Position numbers and translations under genes: made by a program. From positions 123,760 to 187,759 of the forward strand of contig BMUX01000007.1 of assembly GCA_014650415.1 (NCBI GenBank): DNA of 64,000 nucleotides, in the 5' to 3' direction. Source of the stretch: Streptomyces spiroverticillatus. GTDB lineage: Bacteria; Actinomycetota; Actinomycetes; Streptomycetales; Streptomycetaceae. A model generated the notes under the pieces. The model saw nothing but the letters and a program-made list of their open reading frames with translations. It ran no database searches and had not been told where the DNA came from. Below are positions 34,367 to 43,760 of this stretch, one piece after another (within the stretch, counting starts at the first letter, position 1; each line of letters starts with the position of its first letter).

Positions 34367-35407
34367 ATGGACCCCATGAGCCGCCTCAAGCTGCCCTCCT
34401 GGTTCCCGATCGACGGGTACGTCCTCGCGCTGCTCGGCGCCGTCTGCCTGGGCACCCTGCTGCCCGCCACCGGCACGGCCTCCGAGGTGCTGGGGCACGT
34501 CTCGACGGCGGCCATCGCCATCCTGTTCTTCCTCTACGGGGCGCGGCTGTCGACCGCCGAGATGCTCCAGGGCCTCGCGCACTGGCGGCTGCACGTCACC
34601 GTGCTGGCCACCACCTTCGTCCTCTTCCCGCTGCTGGGACTCGCGGGCCGCGCCCTGGTCCCGCACGTGCTGGCCCCCGAGCTCTACAACGGCTTCCTCT
34701 TCCTCTGCCTGGTCCCCTCGACCATCCAGTCCTCGATCACCTTCACCTCGATCGCGCGCGGCAACGTCGCGGCGGCGATCTGCGCGGGCTCCTTCTCCAG
34801 CATCGTCGGCATCTTCGTGACGCCCCTGCTGGCGGCGCTCCTGCTCACCGGCGGCGGCGCGGGCTTCTCCGCCGACTCGCTGCTGAAGATCGGGCTCCAG
34901 CTGCTCGCGCCGTTCCTGGCCGGGCAACTGCTGCGCCGCTGGGTCGGCGGTTTCCTCGTACGCCACAAGAAGGTGCTCGGCTACTTCGACCGCTCGTCGA
35001 TCCTGCTCGTCGTGTACGCGGCCTTCAGCCTCGGCATGGCCCAGGGCATCTGGAGCCAGATCTCGCCGGTGCGGCTGCTGGCCCTGCTCGGGGTCGAGGC
35101 GGTGCTGCTCGCCGTGATGCTGGCGCTCACCTGGTACGGGTCGAAGAAGCTGGGCTTCGAGCGGGCGGACCGGGTGGCGATCCAGTTCGCCGGGTCGAAG
35201 AAGAGCCTGGCGGCGGGGCTGCCGATGGCGAGCGTCCTGTTCGGGGCGCACGCGAGCCTGGCGGTGCTGCCGCTGATGCTCTTCCACCAGATGCAGCTGA
35301 TGGTGTGCGCGGTGATCGCGCGCCGCCGGGCCGAGGACCGGATCCCGCCACCGGCGGAGATGCCGCCTGTCGCCGCCCCGGCCCCGGCTGGCAAGATCGA
35401 CAAGTGA
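34367..35407 (+). CDS. SBF-like (bile acid:sodium symporter superfamily) transporter
   Basis: A 346-residue membrane protein with about nine to ten hydrophobic segments, preceded by AAAGG at five to six bases. The segments LCLVPSTIQSSITFTSIARGNVAAAICAGSF and FAGSKKSLAAGLPMASVLF match the SBF_like family (YfeH-type), where the polar 'STIQSS' and 'SKKSLA' motifs line the ion/substrate site. The stop overlaps the next start (GTGA), so the two are translationally coupled. Substrate is probably an organic anion. Confidence 0.85.
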   Translation: MDPMSRLKLPSWFPIDGYVLALLGAVCLGTLLPATGTASEVLGHVSTAAIAILFFLYGARLSTAEMLQGLAHWRLHVTVLATTFVLFPLLGLAGRALVPHVLAPELYNGFLFLCLVPSTIQSSITFTSIARGNVAAAICAGSFSSIVGIFVTPLLAALLLTGGGAGFSADSLLKIGLQLLAPFLAGQLLRRWVGGFLVRHKKVLGYFDRSSILLVVYAAFSLGMAQGIWSQISPVRLLALLGVEAVLLAVMLALTWYGSKKLGFERADRVAIQFAGSKKSLAAGLPMASVLFGAHASLAVLPLMLFHQMQLMVCAVIARRRAEDRIPPPAEMPPVAAPAPAGKIDK

Positions 35408-35808
35408 CTTCAGCGATACGCACCTTCGGCAACCGCCCCTGCGCCCTCACCGTGTGCAGGGGCTGCTGCTGCGGCGACGCCCGCAAGAACCCCGGCACCG
35501 ACCACGCGGGCCAGCTCCGCCGGATGCGCGAGGCCGCGGCTGCCTCCGCCGGACGCCTGGTCGTCCGTACGAGCGACTGCCTGGGCCCCTGCGGACAGGC
35601 CAACGTCGTGGTGGTCCAGCCCTCCACCGAGGGGCGGCGCAGGGGAGGCCGGGCGGCCTGGGTCGGCTGGGCGCTGGACGACGACAGCACGGACGAGATC
35701 CTGGCCTGGATCGCGGCGGGCGGCCCCGGGATCGCGAAGCCGCCGGCGACGCTGGAGCTCCAGTTCATCCCGGCGCCGGTGGAGAGCCGTACCGTCAAGC
35801 GGCGCTGA
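35404..35808 (+). CDS. Thioredoxin-like [2Fe-2S] ferredoxin domain protein
   Basis: A 134-residue protein beginning at a GTG that overlaps the transporter stop. Cysteines in TVCRGCCCGD near residue 20 and in TSDCLGPCGQANVVVV near residue 60 fit the four-cysteine pattern of thioredoxin-like [2Fe-2S] ferredoxins (C-x(3-12)-C ... C-x(3)-C). The N-terminal site has one extra cysteine. An electron-transfer role is likely; the physical link to a transporter is unusual. The next gene, convergent after two bases, encodes FdhD. Confidence 0.75.
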   Translation: MTSAIRTFGNRPCALTVCRGCCCGDARKNPGTDHAGQLRRMREAAAASAGRLVVRTSDCLGPCGQANVVVVQPSTEGRRRGGRAAWVGWALDDDSTDEILAWIAAGGPGIAKPPATLELQFIPAPVESRTVKRR

Positions 35809-35810
35809 GC

Positions 35811-36641
35811 TCAGGGGAGGACGACCCGCTCCTCGCCCGCGTACACATTCATGTCGTCCCCCCGCAGGAACCCCACCAGCGTCAGCCCCGTCTCCGCCGC
35901 CAGGTCCACCGCCAGCGACGACGGCGCGGAGACGGCGGCCAGGAACGGTATCCCCGCCATCACCGCCTTCTGCGCCAGCTCGAACGACGCCCGCCCCGAC
36001 ACCAGCAGGATCGACCGCGACAACGGCAGCCGACGGTCCGTCAGCGCCCGCCCCACCAGCTTGTCGACCGCGTTGTGCCGTCCCACGTCCTCGCGTACGT
36101 CGATCAGCTCGCCGGTGTCGGAGAACAGCGCGGCCGCGTGCAGCCCGCCCGTCTTGTCGAACACCTGCTGCGCCTCGCGCAACCGCACCGGCAGCGAGGC
36201 CAGCAGCTCCGGCGTCACCCGCACCGGCGGTATGTCGAGGATCGGGAACCGCGCCTGCGTCCTTACGGCGTCCAGGCTGGCCTTGCCGCACAGCCCGCAC
36301 GAGGACGTCGTGTAGACGTTGCGCTCCAGCGTGATGTCCGGGACCGGCGTTCCGGGAACCAGCCGTACGTCCACCACGTTGTACGAATTGGAACCATCCT
36401 CCTGGGCGCCCGCGCAGTAGACGATGTTCGCGACCTCCGTCCCGTCGCCGAGCACGCCCTCGCTGACCAGGAAGCCCGCGGCCAGCGCGAAGTCGTCGCC
36501 GGGCGTGCGCATCGTGATGGCCAGCGGCTTTCCGTTGAGCCTGATCTCCAGCGGCTCCTCCGCCACCAGTGTGTCCGGCCGCGTGGAGACGGCCCCGCCC
36601 CTGATGCGTACGACGCGACGGCGTGCGGTGACCCGGCCCAT
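35811..36641 (-). CDS. fdhD: FdhD sulfur carrier for formate dehydrogenase
   Basis: A 276-residue protein. FdhD passes sulfur from a cysteine desulfurase to the molybdenum or tungsten bis-MGD cofactor of formate dehydrogenases. The functional SSCGLCG motif with the two key cysteines is present, along with VAEEPLEIRLNG, RTPGDDFALAAGFL and REDVGRHNAVDKLVG. The ATG at 36641 has AGGA ten bases upstream. An ATG 84 bases earlier would add a hydrophobic extension (LVITLGAGLIT) that FdhD does not normally have, so it is rejected. No formate dehydrogenase gene is in the window. Confidence 0.9.
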   Translation of the reverse strand: MGRVTARRRVVRIRGGAVSTRPDTLVAEEPLEIRLNGKPLAITMRTPGDDFALAAGFLVSEGVLGDGTEVANIVYCAGAQEDGSNSYNVVDVRLVPGTPVPDITLERNVYTTSSCGLCGKASLDAVRTQARFPILDIPPVRVTPELLASLPVRLREAQQVFDKTGGLHAAALFSDTGELIDVREDVGRHNAVDKLVGRALTDRRLPLSRSILLVSGRASFELAQKAVMAGIPFLAAVSAPSSLAVDLAAETGLTLVGFLRGDDMNVYAGEERVVLP

Positions 36642-36855
36642 GGTGATCAGTCCTGCCCCGAGAGTGATGACGAGTGCCGCACCGCGGGTGACGATGCGAT
36701 CTGAGGTGCGTTTTGCGAGGTCCATTGTCCGTGGGGTGGGCGGGAAGCTCCAAAGTCTGGGTGGCGAATGCTGTTGAATCACACGCCCTCGTACCGGTGA
36801 GTCACAAAGAAGACTGGGTCGCTCCGACTGTCCGCAATGAGGGGTGGAGGCGCAC

Positions 36856-37809
36856 ATGACCGGTTCACGGATCGTCGCGCTCGGGCATTACCAGCCGGCC
36901 AAGGTGCTGACCAACGCCGACCTGGCCGAACTGGTCGACACCAGCGACGAATGGATCAGCAGCCGGGTCGGGATCAGGACCCGGCACGTCGCGGGTCCCG
37001 ACGAACCGGTCGACGAGCTGGCCGCGCACGCCGCCGCCAAGGCCCTCGCCTCCGCGGGCCTGGACCCGGCGGACATCGACCTCGTCCTGGTCGCCACCTC
37101 CACCGCCATCGACCGCTCGCCCAACATGGCCGCCCGGGTCGCCGCCCGCCTCGGCATGGGCTCGCCCGCCGTGATGGACCTCAACGTCGTCTGCTCGGGC
37201 TTCACCCACGCCCTGGCCACCGCCGATCACGCGGTACGGGCCGGATCGGCGACCCGTGCGCTGGTCATCGGCGCGGACAAGATGACCGAGATCACCGACT
37301 GGACCGACCGTTCCACCTGCGTCCTGGTCGGCGACGGTGCGGGCGCGGCGGTCGTCGAGGCGACGCCGGAGGGGTCCGTGGAGTCAGGTGCGATCGGCCC
37401 GGTCCTGTGGGGTTCCGTACCGGAGATGGGCCATGCGGTACGGATCGAGGGCACGCCCCCGCGCTTCGAGCAGGTCGGGCAGACCGTGTACCGGTGGGCC
37501 ACCACCCAGCTCCCGCCGATCGCCCGCAAGGTCTGCGAGCGGGCCGGGATCGCCCCCGAGGACCTCGCCGGGGTCGTCCTCCACCAGGCCAACCTCCGCC
37601 TGATCGAGCCGCTCGCCCAGCGCATCGGCGCGGTCAACGCCGTCATCGCGCGCGACGTCGTCGACTCCGGCAACACCTCGGCGGCGAGCATCCCGATGGC
37701 GTTCTCGAAGCTGGTCGAGCGCGGAGAGCTGCGCTCGGGCGACCCGGTGCTGCTGTTCGGCTTCGGCGGGAACCTGTCGTACGCGGGGCAGGTCGTGCGC
37801 TGCCCCTAG
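36856..37809 (+). CDS. Beta-ketoacyl-ACP synthase III (FabH-like)
   Basis: A 317-residue KAS III protein with GGAGG five bases before the ATG. The full Cys-His-Asn triad is readable: C113 in NVVCSGF, H243 in HQANLRL and N273 in SGNTSAAS. DTSDEWISSRVGIRTRH at the N-terminus is a family mark. No ACP, FabD or FabF genes follow, so this is probably not the housekeeping fatty-acid copy but an accessory starter-unit or acyl-transfer enzyme. The downstream membrane-protein gene is convergent. Confidence 0.85.
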   Translation: MTGSRIVALGHYQPAKVLTNADLAELVDTSDEWISSRVGIRTRHVAGPDEPVDELAAHAAAKALASAGLDPADIDLVLVATSTAIDRSPNMAARVAARLGMGSPAVMDLNVVCSGFTHALATADHAVRAGSATRALVIGADKMTEITDWTDRSTCVLVGDGAGAAVVEATPEGSVESGAIGPVLWGSVPEMGHAVRIEGTPPRFEQVGQTVYRWATTQLPPIARKVCERAGIAPEDLAGVVLHQANLRLIEPLAQRIGAVNAVIARDVVDSGNTSAASIPMAFSKLVERGELRSGDPVLLFGFGGNLSYAGQVVRCP

Positions 37810-37815
37810 CTCGTG

Positions 37816-38304
37816 CTAGCTGTTGCGCTTCCGTCCGGGGACGTCGTCCGGCAGGTGCGCGTACGACGTCTGGTCGTACGGCTTCTCCCGGGTCGGCGCG
37901 TGCTTGACCGACCGGTCGTCGGCGGGGCGGGGGAGGGGGCGGCCCAGTACCAGGGCCACCAGCCAGGCGACGGCGAAGAGGCCGCCGAGGACCAGCAGGA
38001 ACCCAGCATTGCCCTCCGGGTCGTCCCCCGTGGCCAGGGCGATGCCGAAACCGAGCAGCGCCAGCGTCCCCGCGACCGACAGGACACCGAGGACGCGCCG
38101 GGTCACCATCCGCCGTCCGAGGGTGAGGGGCGGGTTCTCGGCGGCACCGCGCACCCCGCGCCTGCGCTCCTGCACCCACCAGGCGATCCACACGAGCACG
38201 CCGAGCATCCCGAAGATGAAGGAGACGTTCAGCACGATGTCCTTCCACAGGACACCGGTGAAGTCGACGAACTTTCCTGCGAACTCGACTGCTGCCAAAG
38301 ACAT
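37816..38304 (-). CDS. Hypothetical membrane protein
   Basis: A 162-residue protein with three hydrophobic segments (WKDIVLNVSFIFGMLGVLVWIAWWV near residues 20-45; a VLGVLSVAGTLALLGFGIALA stretch near 80; then FLLVLGGLFAVAWLVALVLG) and a hydrophilic Arg/Lys-rich tail. GGAGGG before the ATG at 38304 decides the start. I do not recognise a family. Confidence 0.7.
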   Translation of the reverse strand: MSLAAVEFAGKFVDFTGVLWKDIVLNVSFIFGMLGVLVWIAWWVQERRRGVRGAAENPPLTLGRRMVTRRVLGVLSVAGTLALLGFGIALATGDDPEGNAGFLLVLGGLFAVAWLVALVLGRPLPRPADDRSVKHAPTREKPYDQTSYAHLPDDVPGRKRNS

Positions 38305-38536
38305 GTGACCCTCCATCACATTCATGGAGGCCGGGTGCCCGTCCGGGGCGGGAGCATGCACGACCCCCGGCCGGCGCTTTGTCCTCACAGTGGAGAAAGT
38401 TGAGACCGATTCCGGCTCAACTTCTTCCCAGCCCCTGCACCCGCTGCTACGTTCCCCTCCAAAGCCCGCCCGGACCGACCCCGGGGCAGGCAGCGAACAG
38501 GCCGTCTCCGTACGGCCCGTGCGGCAGGAGGGGCAC

Positions 38537-39733
38537 GTGAGGCGCATGACGGCTCGACCCGCGAACGCGCACCAGGCGCGCCTGCTCCGCCTGTTGCGTG
38601 ACGGCGGCCCCAACTCCCGGGCCCAATTGGGTGATCAGGTCGACCTCTCCCGCTCCAAACTCGCCGTCGAGGTCGACCGGCTCCTCGACACGGGGCTCGT
38701 CGTCGCCGACGGGCTGGCCGCCTCGCGCGGCGGGAGGCGCTCGCACAACGTCCGCCTCGCCCCCGAACTCCGCTTCCTCGGCGTCGACATCGGCGCGACC
38801 TCGGTCGATGTGGCCGTCACCAACGCGGAGCTGGAGATCCTCGGGCACCTCAACCAGCCGATGGATGTACGGGAGGGTCCGGTCGCCGTCTTCGAGCAGG
38901 CCCTCGACCTGGCCGCCAAGCTCCGCGCCTCGGGCCTCGCCCCGGGCGGCTTCGACGGCGCCGGGGTCGGCGTGCCCGGCCCGGTGCGCTTCCCGGAGGG
39001 CGTGCCGGTGGCCCCGCCGATCATGCCCGGCTGGGACGGCTTCCCGGTGCGGGAGGCGCTCAGCCAGGACCTGGGCTGCCCGGTGCTGGTCGACAACGAC
39101 GTGAACCTGATGGCGATGGGGGAGCAGCACGCGGGCGTGGCCCGGTCCGTGGGCGACTTCCTCTGCGTCAAGATCGGCACCGGCATCGGCTGCGGGATCG
39201 TCGTCGGGGGAGAGGTCCACCGGGGGACCACCGGCAGCGCGGGCGACATCGGGCACATCCAGGTCGAGCCGGAGGGCCGACTGTGCGCCTGCGGCAACAA
39301 GGGCTGCCTGGAGGCGCACTTCAGCGGAGCGGCCCTGGCCCGCGACGCCGAGGCCGCCGCCCGTGCGGGCCACTCCCTCGAACTCGCCTCCCGCCTCGAC
39401 CCCGACGGCCGCCTGACAGCGGCCGACGTGGCCGCGGCGGCCGCTGCGGGCGACCCGACCTCCCTCGCTCTCATCCGCGAGGGCGGCAACCGGGTCGGCC
39501 AGGTCATCGCGGGCCTGGTCAGCTTCTTCAACCCGGGGCTGGTGGTGATCGGCGGCGGGGTGACGGGCCTGGGCCACACCCTGCTGGCCAGCATCCGCAC
39601 CCAGGTCTACCGCCAGTCGTTGCCCCTGGCCACGGGCAACCTCCCCATCGTCCTCGGCGAACTGGGCCCCACGGCGGGCGTCACGGGCGCCACCCTCCTC
39701 ATCACCAACCACCTCTTCTCCCCGGCTTCCTGA
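38537..39733 (+). CDS. ROK-family transcriptional regulator of a sugar operon
   Basis: A 398-residue repressor-type ROK protein: N-terminal winged helix (ARLLRLLRDGGPNSRAQLGDQVDLSRSKLAVEVDRLLD), then a sugar-kinase-like domain with LGVDIGATSVDVAV, DGAGVGVPGPV, VDNDVNLMAMGE and the ROK zinc motif CACGNKGCLEA. AGGAGG five bases before the GTG fixes the start. It precedes an ABC sugar transporter and two sugar-metabolism genes on the same strand and very probably represses them in the absence of the sugar. Confidence 0.9.
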   Translation: MRRMTARPANAHQARLLRLLRDGGPNSRAQLGDQVDLSRSKLAVEVDRLLDTGLVVADGLAASRGGRRSHNVRLAPELRFLGVDIGATSVDVAVTNAELEILGHLNQPMDVREGPVAVFEQALDLAAKLRASGLAPGGFDGAGVGVPGPVRFPEGVPVAPPIMPGWDGFPVREALSQDLGCPVLVDNDVNLMAMGEQHAGVARSVGDFLCVKIGTGIGCGIVVGGEVHRGTTGSAGDIGHIQVEPEGRLCACGNKGCLEAHFSGAALARDAEAAARAGHSLELASRLDPDGRLTAADVAAAAAAGDPTSLALIREGGNRVGQVIAGLVSFFNPGLVVIGGGVTGLGHTLLASIRTQVYRQSLPLATGNLPIVLGELGPTAGVTGATLLITNHLFSPAS

Positions 39734-40025
39734 CCCTCCGCCAGCAAGGCGCCATCCCCGCCCCTTCTTCCACCTGGCTCCCCTCGGGCGACGCCCCCTC
39801 TTCCGCCCAGCCCCCTTGGGCGGACCGCCCCCTTTCCGCCGCCGTCCCCTTGGGCGGCGGGGCCCCCGGGGCGGAACGGGCGGGCAAGGGGGCGGCCCGC
39901 CCGATCCGGGCCCACCCGGACACCGCCCCCTGCCCGCACCACCAAGCACCGGCCCACCCCCGCCCAGCCCCACCACCCCGCACCCCCCCCGACCCCGTAC
40001 CCCACCACCCGCCCGAGGGGACCTC
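39734..40025. repeat. Intergenic gap holding a dispersed ~100-base repeat (copy 1)
   Basis: A C-rich, gene-free gap between the ROK regulator and the ABC ATPase. From about 39850 to 39950 it resembles 63890-63990 (shared blocks include cttgggcggcggggcc, cgggcgggcaagggggcgg and cgcccgatccgggccc), differing at scattered bases. The repeat contains hairpin-forming inverted parts and lies downstream of a stop codon in both places, so it may act in termination. Confidence 0.65.
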
Positions 40026-41561
40026 ATGCCACCCGACCCCGCACCCCCACCCACCCCCCTCCTCACCATGTCCCGCATCACCAAGACCTTCCCCGGCGTC
40101 CGCGCCCTCGACGGCGTCGACCTCGAAGTCCGCCCCGCCGAAGTCCACTGCCTCCTCGGCCAGAACGGCGCCGGAAAGTCCACCCTCATCAAGGTCCTCG
40201 CCGGCGCCCACCACCCCGACAGCGGGCGGATCACCTGGGCCGGAGAGACCGTCACCCTCAAGTCCCCGACCGCCGCCATGCGCCTCGGCATCGCCACCAT
40301 CTACCAGGAGCTCGACCTCGTCGAAGGCCTCTCCGTCGCGGAGAACGTCCACCTCGGCCACGAGCCCACCACCGCCGGCTTCCTCGTACGCCGCCGCACC
40401 GCCCGCACCACGACCGCCGCCCTCCTCACCCGCCTCGGCCACCCCGAGATCGACCCGAACCGCCTGGTCGGCACCCTCTCCGCCGCCCAGCAGCAGATCG
40501 TCTCGATGGCCCGCGCCCTCTCCCACGACGTGCGCCTCATCGTGATGGACGAGCCGTCCGCCGCCCTCGACCCCGACGAGGTCGACAACCTCTTCCGGAC
40601 TGTTGCCTCCCTCACCGCCGACGGGGTCGCCGTCGTCTACATCTCGCACCGCCTGGAGGAGATCCGCCGCATCGGCGACCGCGTCACCGTCCTCAAGGAC
40701 GGCCGCGCCGTGGCCGTCGGCCTTCCCGCCAGGTCCACCCCCACCCGCGACATCGTCGCCCTGATGACCGGTCGCGACGTCGCCTACGCCTTCCCGGACC
40801 GCCCCGCACCCCAGGACCGCCCCGGAACCCCCGCCCTCCACGTCCAAGGCCTGTGCCGCACGGGTGAGTTCGAGCCGCTCGACCTCACCGTCCACCCCGG
40901 CGAGATCGTCGGCCTGGCCGGTCTCGTGGGCTCCGGCCGCTCCGAGATCCTGGAGACGATCTACGGGGCCCGCAAGCCGACCGCCGGGCAAGTGGCCGTC
41001 GACGGGAGGCAGTTACGTGCCGGAAGCGTCAGAGCCGCAGTGCGCGCGGGCATCGGACTCGCCCCCGAGGAGCGCAAGGCGCAGGCCCTCCTGATGCTGG
41101 AGTCCGTCACCCGCAACGTCTCCGTCTCGACCCTCTCCCGCTTCTCCCGCGCAGGCTGGCTCGACCGCCGCGCCGAACGCATCGCCGCCCAACAGGCCAC
41201 CCGCGAAATATCGTTGCGCCCCGACAACCCCGACGCCCACGTCCGCACCCTCTCCGGCGGCAATCAGCAGAAGGCCGTCCTCGCCCGCTGGCTGCTGCGC
41301 GGCTGCAAGGTCCTCCTCCTGGACGAGCCCACCCGGGGCGTCGACGTCGGCGCCCGCGCCGAGCTGTACGCGGTCGTCCGCCGCCTCGCCGACGAAGGCC
41401 TCGCCGTACTCCTCGTCTCCAGCGAAGTCCCCGAAGTCCTCGGCCTCGCCGACCGCGTACTCGTCCTGCGCGAAGGCCGCCTCGTCCACACCTCGCCCGC
41501 CCGTGAACTCGACGAACACCGTGTGCTCGACCTCGTGATGGAAGGGAGCCCCGCCCCATGA
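40026..41561 (+). CDS. Sugar ABC transporter ATPase (RbsA/MglA-type, two domains)
   Basis: A 511-residue protein with two ABC domains, as in ribose/galactose importers. Domain 1: Walker A GQNGAGKST near residue 45, signature LSAAQQQ, Walker B LIVMDEPSAAL. Domain 2: degenerate loop GLVGSGRSE, signature LSGGNQQK, Walker B LLLDEPTRGVD. GAGGGGA precedes the ATG. The stop overlaps the permease start (ATGA). Confidence 0.9.
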   Translation: MPPDPAPPPTPLLTMSRITKTFPGVRALDGVDLEVRPAEVHCLLGQNGAGKSTLIKVLAGAHHPDSGRITWAGETVTLKSPTAAMRLGIATIYQELDLVEGLSVAENVHLGHEPTTAGFLVRRRTARTTTAALLTRLGHPEIDPNRLVGTLSAAQQQIVSMARALSHDVRLIVMDEPSAALDPDEVDNLFRTVASLTADGVAVVYISHRLEEIRRIGDRVTVLKDGRAVAVGLPARSTPTRDIVALMTGRDVAYAFPDRPAPQDRPGTPALHVQGLCRTGEFEPLDLTVHPGEIVGLAGLVGSGRSEILETIYGARKPTAGQVAVDGRQLRAGSVRAAVRAGIGLAPEERKAQALLMLESVTRNVSVSTLSRFSRAGWLDRRAERIAAQQATREISLRPDNPDAHVRTLSGGNQQKAVLARWLLRGCKVLLLDEPTRGVDVGARAELYAVVRRLADEGLAVLLVSSEVPEVLGLADRVLVLREGRLVHTSPARELDEHRVLDLVMEGSPAP

Positions 41562-42568
41562 CCCCGCCCGACCTGACCAAGGCGGCACCGGCTCAAGTCG
41601 CTGCCAAAGAGACTGCAAGCAAAGGGAGTTCACGCCTCGACGTCCGCAACCTCTCCCTCCTCGGAGTCCTCGCCGTCCTGATCGCGGTCGGCGGCATCAC
41701 CAAGCCCGAACAGTTCCTGGACACGGGGAACCTCCAACTCGTCCTCACCCAGGCCTCGGTGATCGGCGTCGTCACCGTCGGCATGACCTTCGTCATCACC
41801 AGCGGCGGCATCGACCTCTCCGTCGGTGCGATCGTCGCCCTCGCCTCCGTCTGGGCGACCACCGTCGCCACCCAGGAGTACGGTTTCGCGGGCATCCTCT
41901 TCACCGCCGTGCTCGTCGGCACCGCCTGCGGACTCGTCAACGGTGTGCTCATCGCGTACGGCAGGCTGGTGCCGTTCATCGCCACCCTCGCCATGCTGGC
42001 CGCCGCCCGCGGTCTCGCCCTCCAGATCACCGAGGGCCGCACCCAGATGGTCACCGTGAACTCCGTGCTCGACCTGGGCCTGCCCGACGCGTACGTCCTC
42101 GGCATCCCGCCGCTGGTCCTCGTCTTCGCGGCGGTCACCGTCGTCGGCCGGCTGCTCCTGAACCGCACCACCTTCGGCCGCCGCACCGTCGCCGTCGGCG
42201 GCAACGCCGAAGCGGCCCGGCTCGCCGGCATCGACGTACGCCGCCAGCGTCTCTACCTCTACCTGCTCTCCGGCCTGTGCTGCGGGATCGCCGCCTTCCT
42301 GCTGATCGTCCTGTCCGGCTCGGGCCAGAACACCAACGGGAATCTGTACGAGCTCGACGCCATCGCCGCCGCGATCATCGGCGGCACCCTGCTCACCGGA
42401 GGGCGCGGCACCATCGTCGGCTCCGTGCTCGGCGTGCTCGTCTTCACCACGATCACCAACATCTTCGCCCTGAACAACCTCCAGAGCGACGTCCAGCAGA
42501 TCGCCAAGGGGGCGATCATCGTCGCCGCCGTACTGGTCCAGCGCCGCACCGCACACGACGGCACCTAG
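41558..42568 (+). CDS. Sugar ABC transporter permease (RbsC-type)
   Basis: A 336-residue permease with about nine hydrophobic segments and the family core VTVGMTFVITSGGIDLSVGAIVAL and GGNAEAARLAGIDVRR (the coupling EAA-like loop), then IAAAIIGGTLLTGGRGTIVGSVLG. Translationally coupled to the ATPase gene through a four-base overlap. It forms the membrane channel for the sugar bound by the downstream lipoprotein. Confidence 0.9.
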   Translation: MTPPDLTKAAPAQVAAKETASKGSSRLDVRNLSLLGVLAVLIAVGGITKPEQFLDTGNLQLVLTQASVIGVVTVGMTFVITSGGIDLSVGAIVALASVWATTVATQEYGFAGILFTAVLVGTACGLVNGVLIAYGRLVPFIATLAMLAAARGLALQITEGRTQMVTVNSVLDLGLPDAYVLGIPPLVLVFAAVTVVGRLLLNRTTFGRRTVAVGGNAEAARLAGIDVRRQRLYLYLLSGLCCGIAAFLLIVLSGSGQNTNGNLYELDAIAAAIIGGTLLTGGRGTIVGSVLGVLVFTTITNIFALNNLQSDVQQIAKGAIIVAAVLVQRRTAHDGT

Positions 42569-42624
42569 CAACAGCCTTATCCCGCAACCAAGTTGACCAC
42601 TCAGCCCGAAGGGTCGCCCCAGCC

Positions 42625-43710
42625 ATGCCAAAAACACCCGACTCCGCCCGATCCGACACCGCCGCCCGGCCCGGAAGCACCCGCCGCGGCCTCCTCTTCG
42701 GCGGGGCCGCCGTCTCCGCGACCGCCCTCCTCGCCGCCTGCACCAGCAACGAGCCCACCAAGAAGGACAAAACCCCCGCCACCGACAACCGGCCCGCCGC
42801 CGACTCCGCACCCGGCAAGAAGGTCACCATCGGCTTCGCCGGACCCCAGGCCGACCACGGCTGGCTCAACGCCATCAACGAGAACGCCCGCAACCGCGCC
42901 AAGAAGTACGCCGACGTCACCCTCGACATCACCGAGGGCTCCAACGACACCGCCGCCCAGATCGGCCAGATCCAGACCCTCATCAACAAGAAGGTCGACG
43001 TCCTGGTCATCCTCCCCACCGACGGCAAGGCCCTCACCCAGACCGGCCTCGCCGCGATGAAGGCGGGCATCCCCGTCATCAACCTGGACCGCGCCTTCGC
43101 CTCCCCGCAGGCCTCCCGCTGCTACGTCGGCGGCGACAACTACGGCATGGGACTCAACGCGGGCCGCTACATCGGCGAGAAACTCAAGGGGAAGGCGGGC
43201 GCCAAGGTCGTCGAACTCGCCGGCATCGACAGCCTGGAGCTGACCCGCCTCCGCACCCAGGGCTTCGACGACGCCCTCAAGAACTACCCCAACATCACCA
43301 AGGTGGCCCGCCAGGCCGCCGAGTTCACCGTTGAGTCCGGGCAGGCCAAGATGGCCCAACTCCTCCAGGCCCAGCCCCAGTTCGACGCGCTCTGGAACCA
43401 CGACGACGACCAGGGCGTCGGTGCGCTGCGCGCCATCGCGCAGGCGGGCCGCAAGGACTTCCTGATGGTCGGCGGTGCCGGAGCCAAGTCCGCCATGGAC
43501 GCCATCAAGGCCGACAACTCCGTCCTCAAGGCCACCGTCCTCTACCCGCCGACCATGTCCGCCTCCGCCATCGACCTGGCCCGCGCTCTCGGCCAGGGCA
43601 AGGGCATCGGAGGCATCGCCGAACTGGAGATCCCCGCCTCGCTGACCCTCTACTCCGCCGTCGTCACCCGGGAGAACGTCGACGACTACCTCCCCACGGG
43701 CTTCAACTGA
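42625..43710 (+). CDS. Sugar ABC transporter substrate-binding lipoprotein
   Basis: A 361-residue periplasmic-binding-type protein. The signal GSTRRGLLFGGAAVSATALLAAC ends in a lipobox with the acylated Cys39; two adjacent arginines before the hydrophobic run allow Tat export. The mature part begins KVTIGFAGPQADHGWLNAINENA and follows the RbsB/peripla_BP_4 fold (ITEGSNDTAAQIGQIQTLINKKVDVLVILPTD). A GAAGGG lies 12 bases upstream. Length and order fit a RbsB-like component of this operon. Confidence 0.9.
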   Translation: MPKTPDSARSDTAARPGSTRRGLLFGGAAVSATALLAACTSNEPTKKDKTPATDNRPAADSAPGKKVTIGFAGPQADHGWLNAINENARNRAKKYADVTLDITEGSNDTAAQIGQIQTLINKKVDVLVILPTDGKALTQTGLAAMKAGIPVINLDRAFASPQASRCYVGGDNYGMGLNAGRYIGEKLKGKAGAKVVELAGIDSLELTRLRTQGFDDALKNYPNITKVARQAAEFTVESGQAKMAQLLQAQPQFDALWNHDDDQGVGALRAIAQAGRKDFLMVGGAGAKSAMDAIKADNSVLKATVLYPPTMSASAIDLARALGQGKGIGGIAELEIPASLTLYSAVVTRENVDDYLPTGFN

Positions 43711-43760
43711 CCCGTCCTGCAAGCGAGTTGACCCGTACGCGACGGACAAGGAGAGACCGG

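Noticed and set aside
36642..36725. N-terminal extension of FdhD with a hydrophobic stretch
   Set aside because: The extension has no ribosome site and FdhD family members begin near the GRVTARRR segment; the start at 36641 has AGGA.
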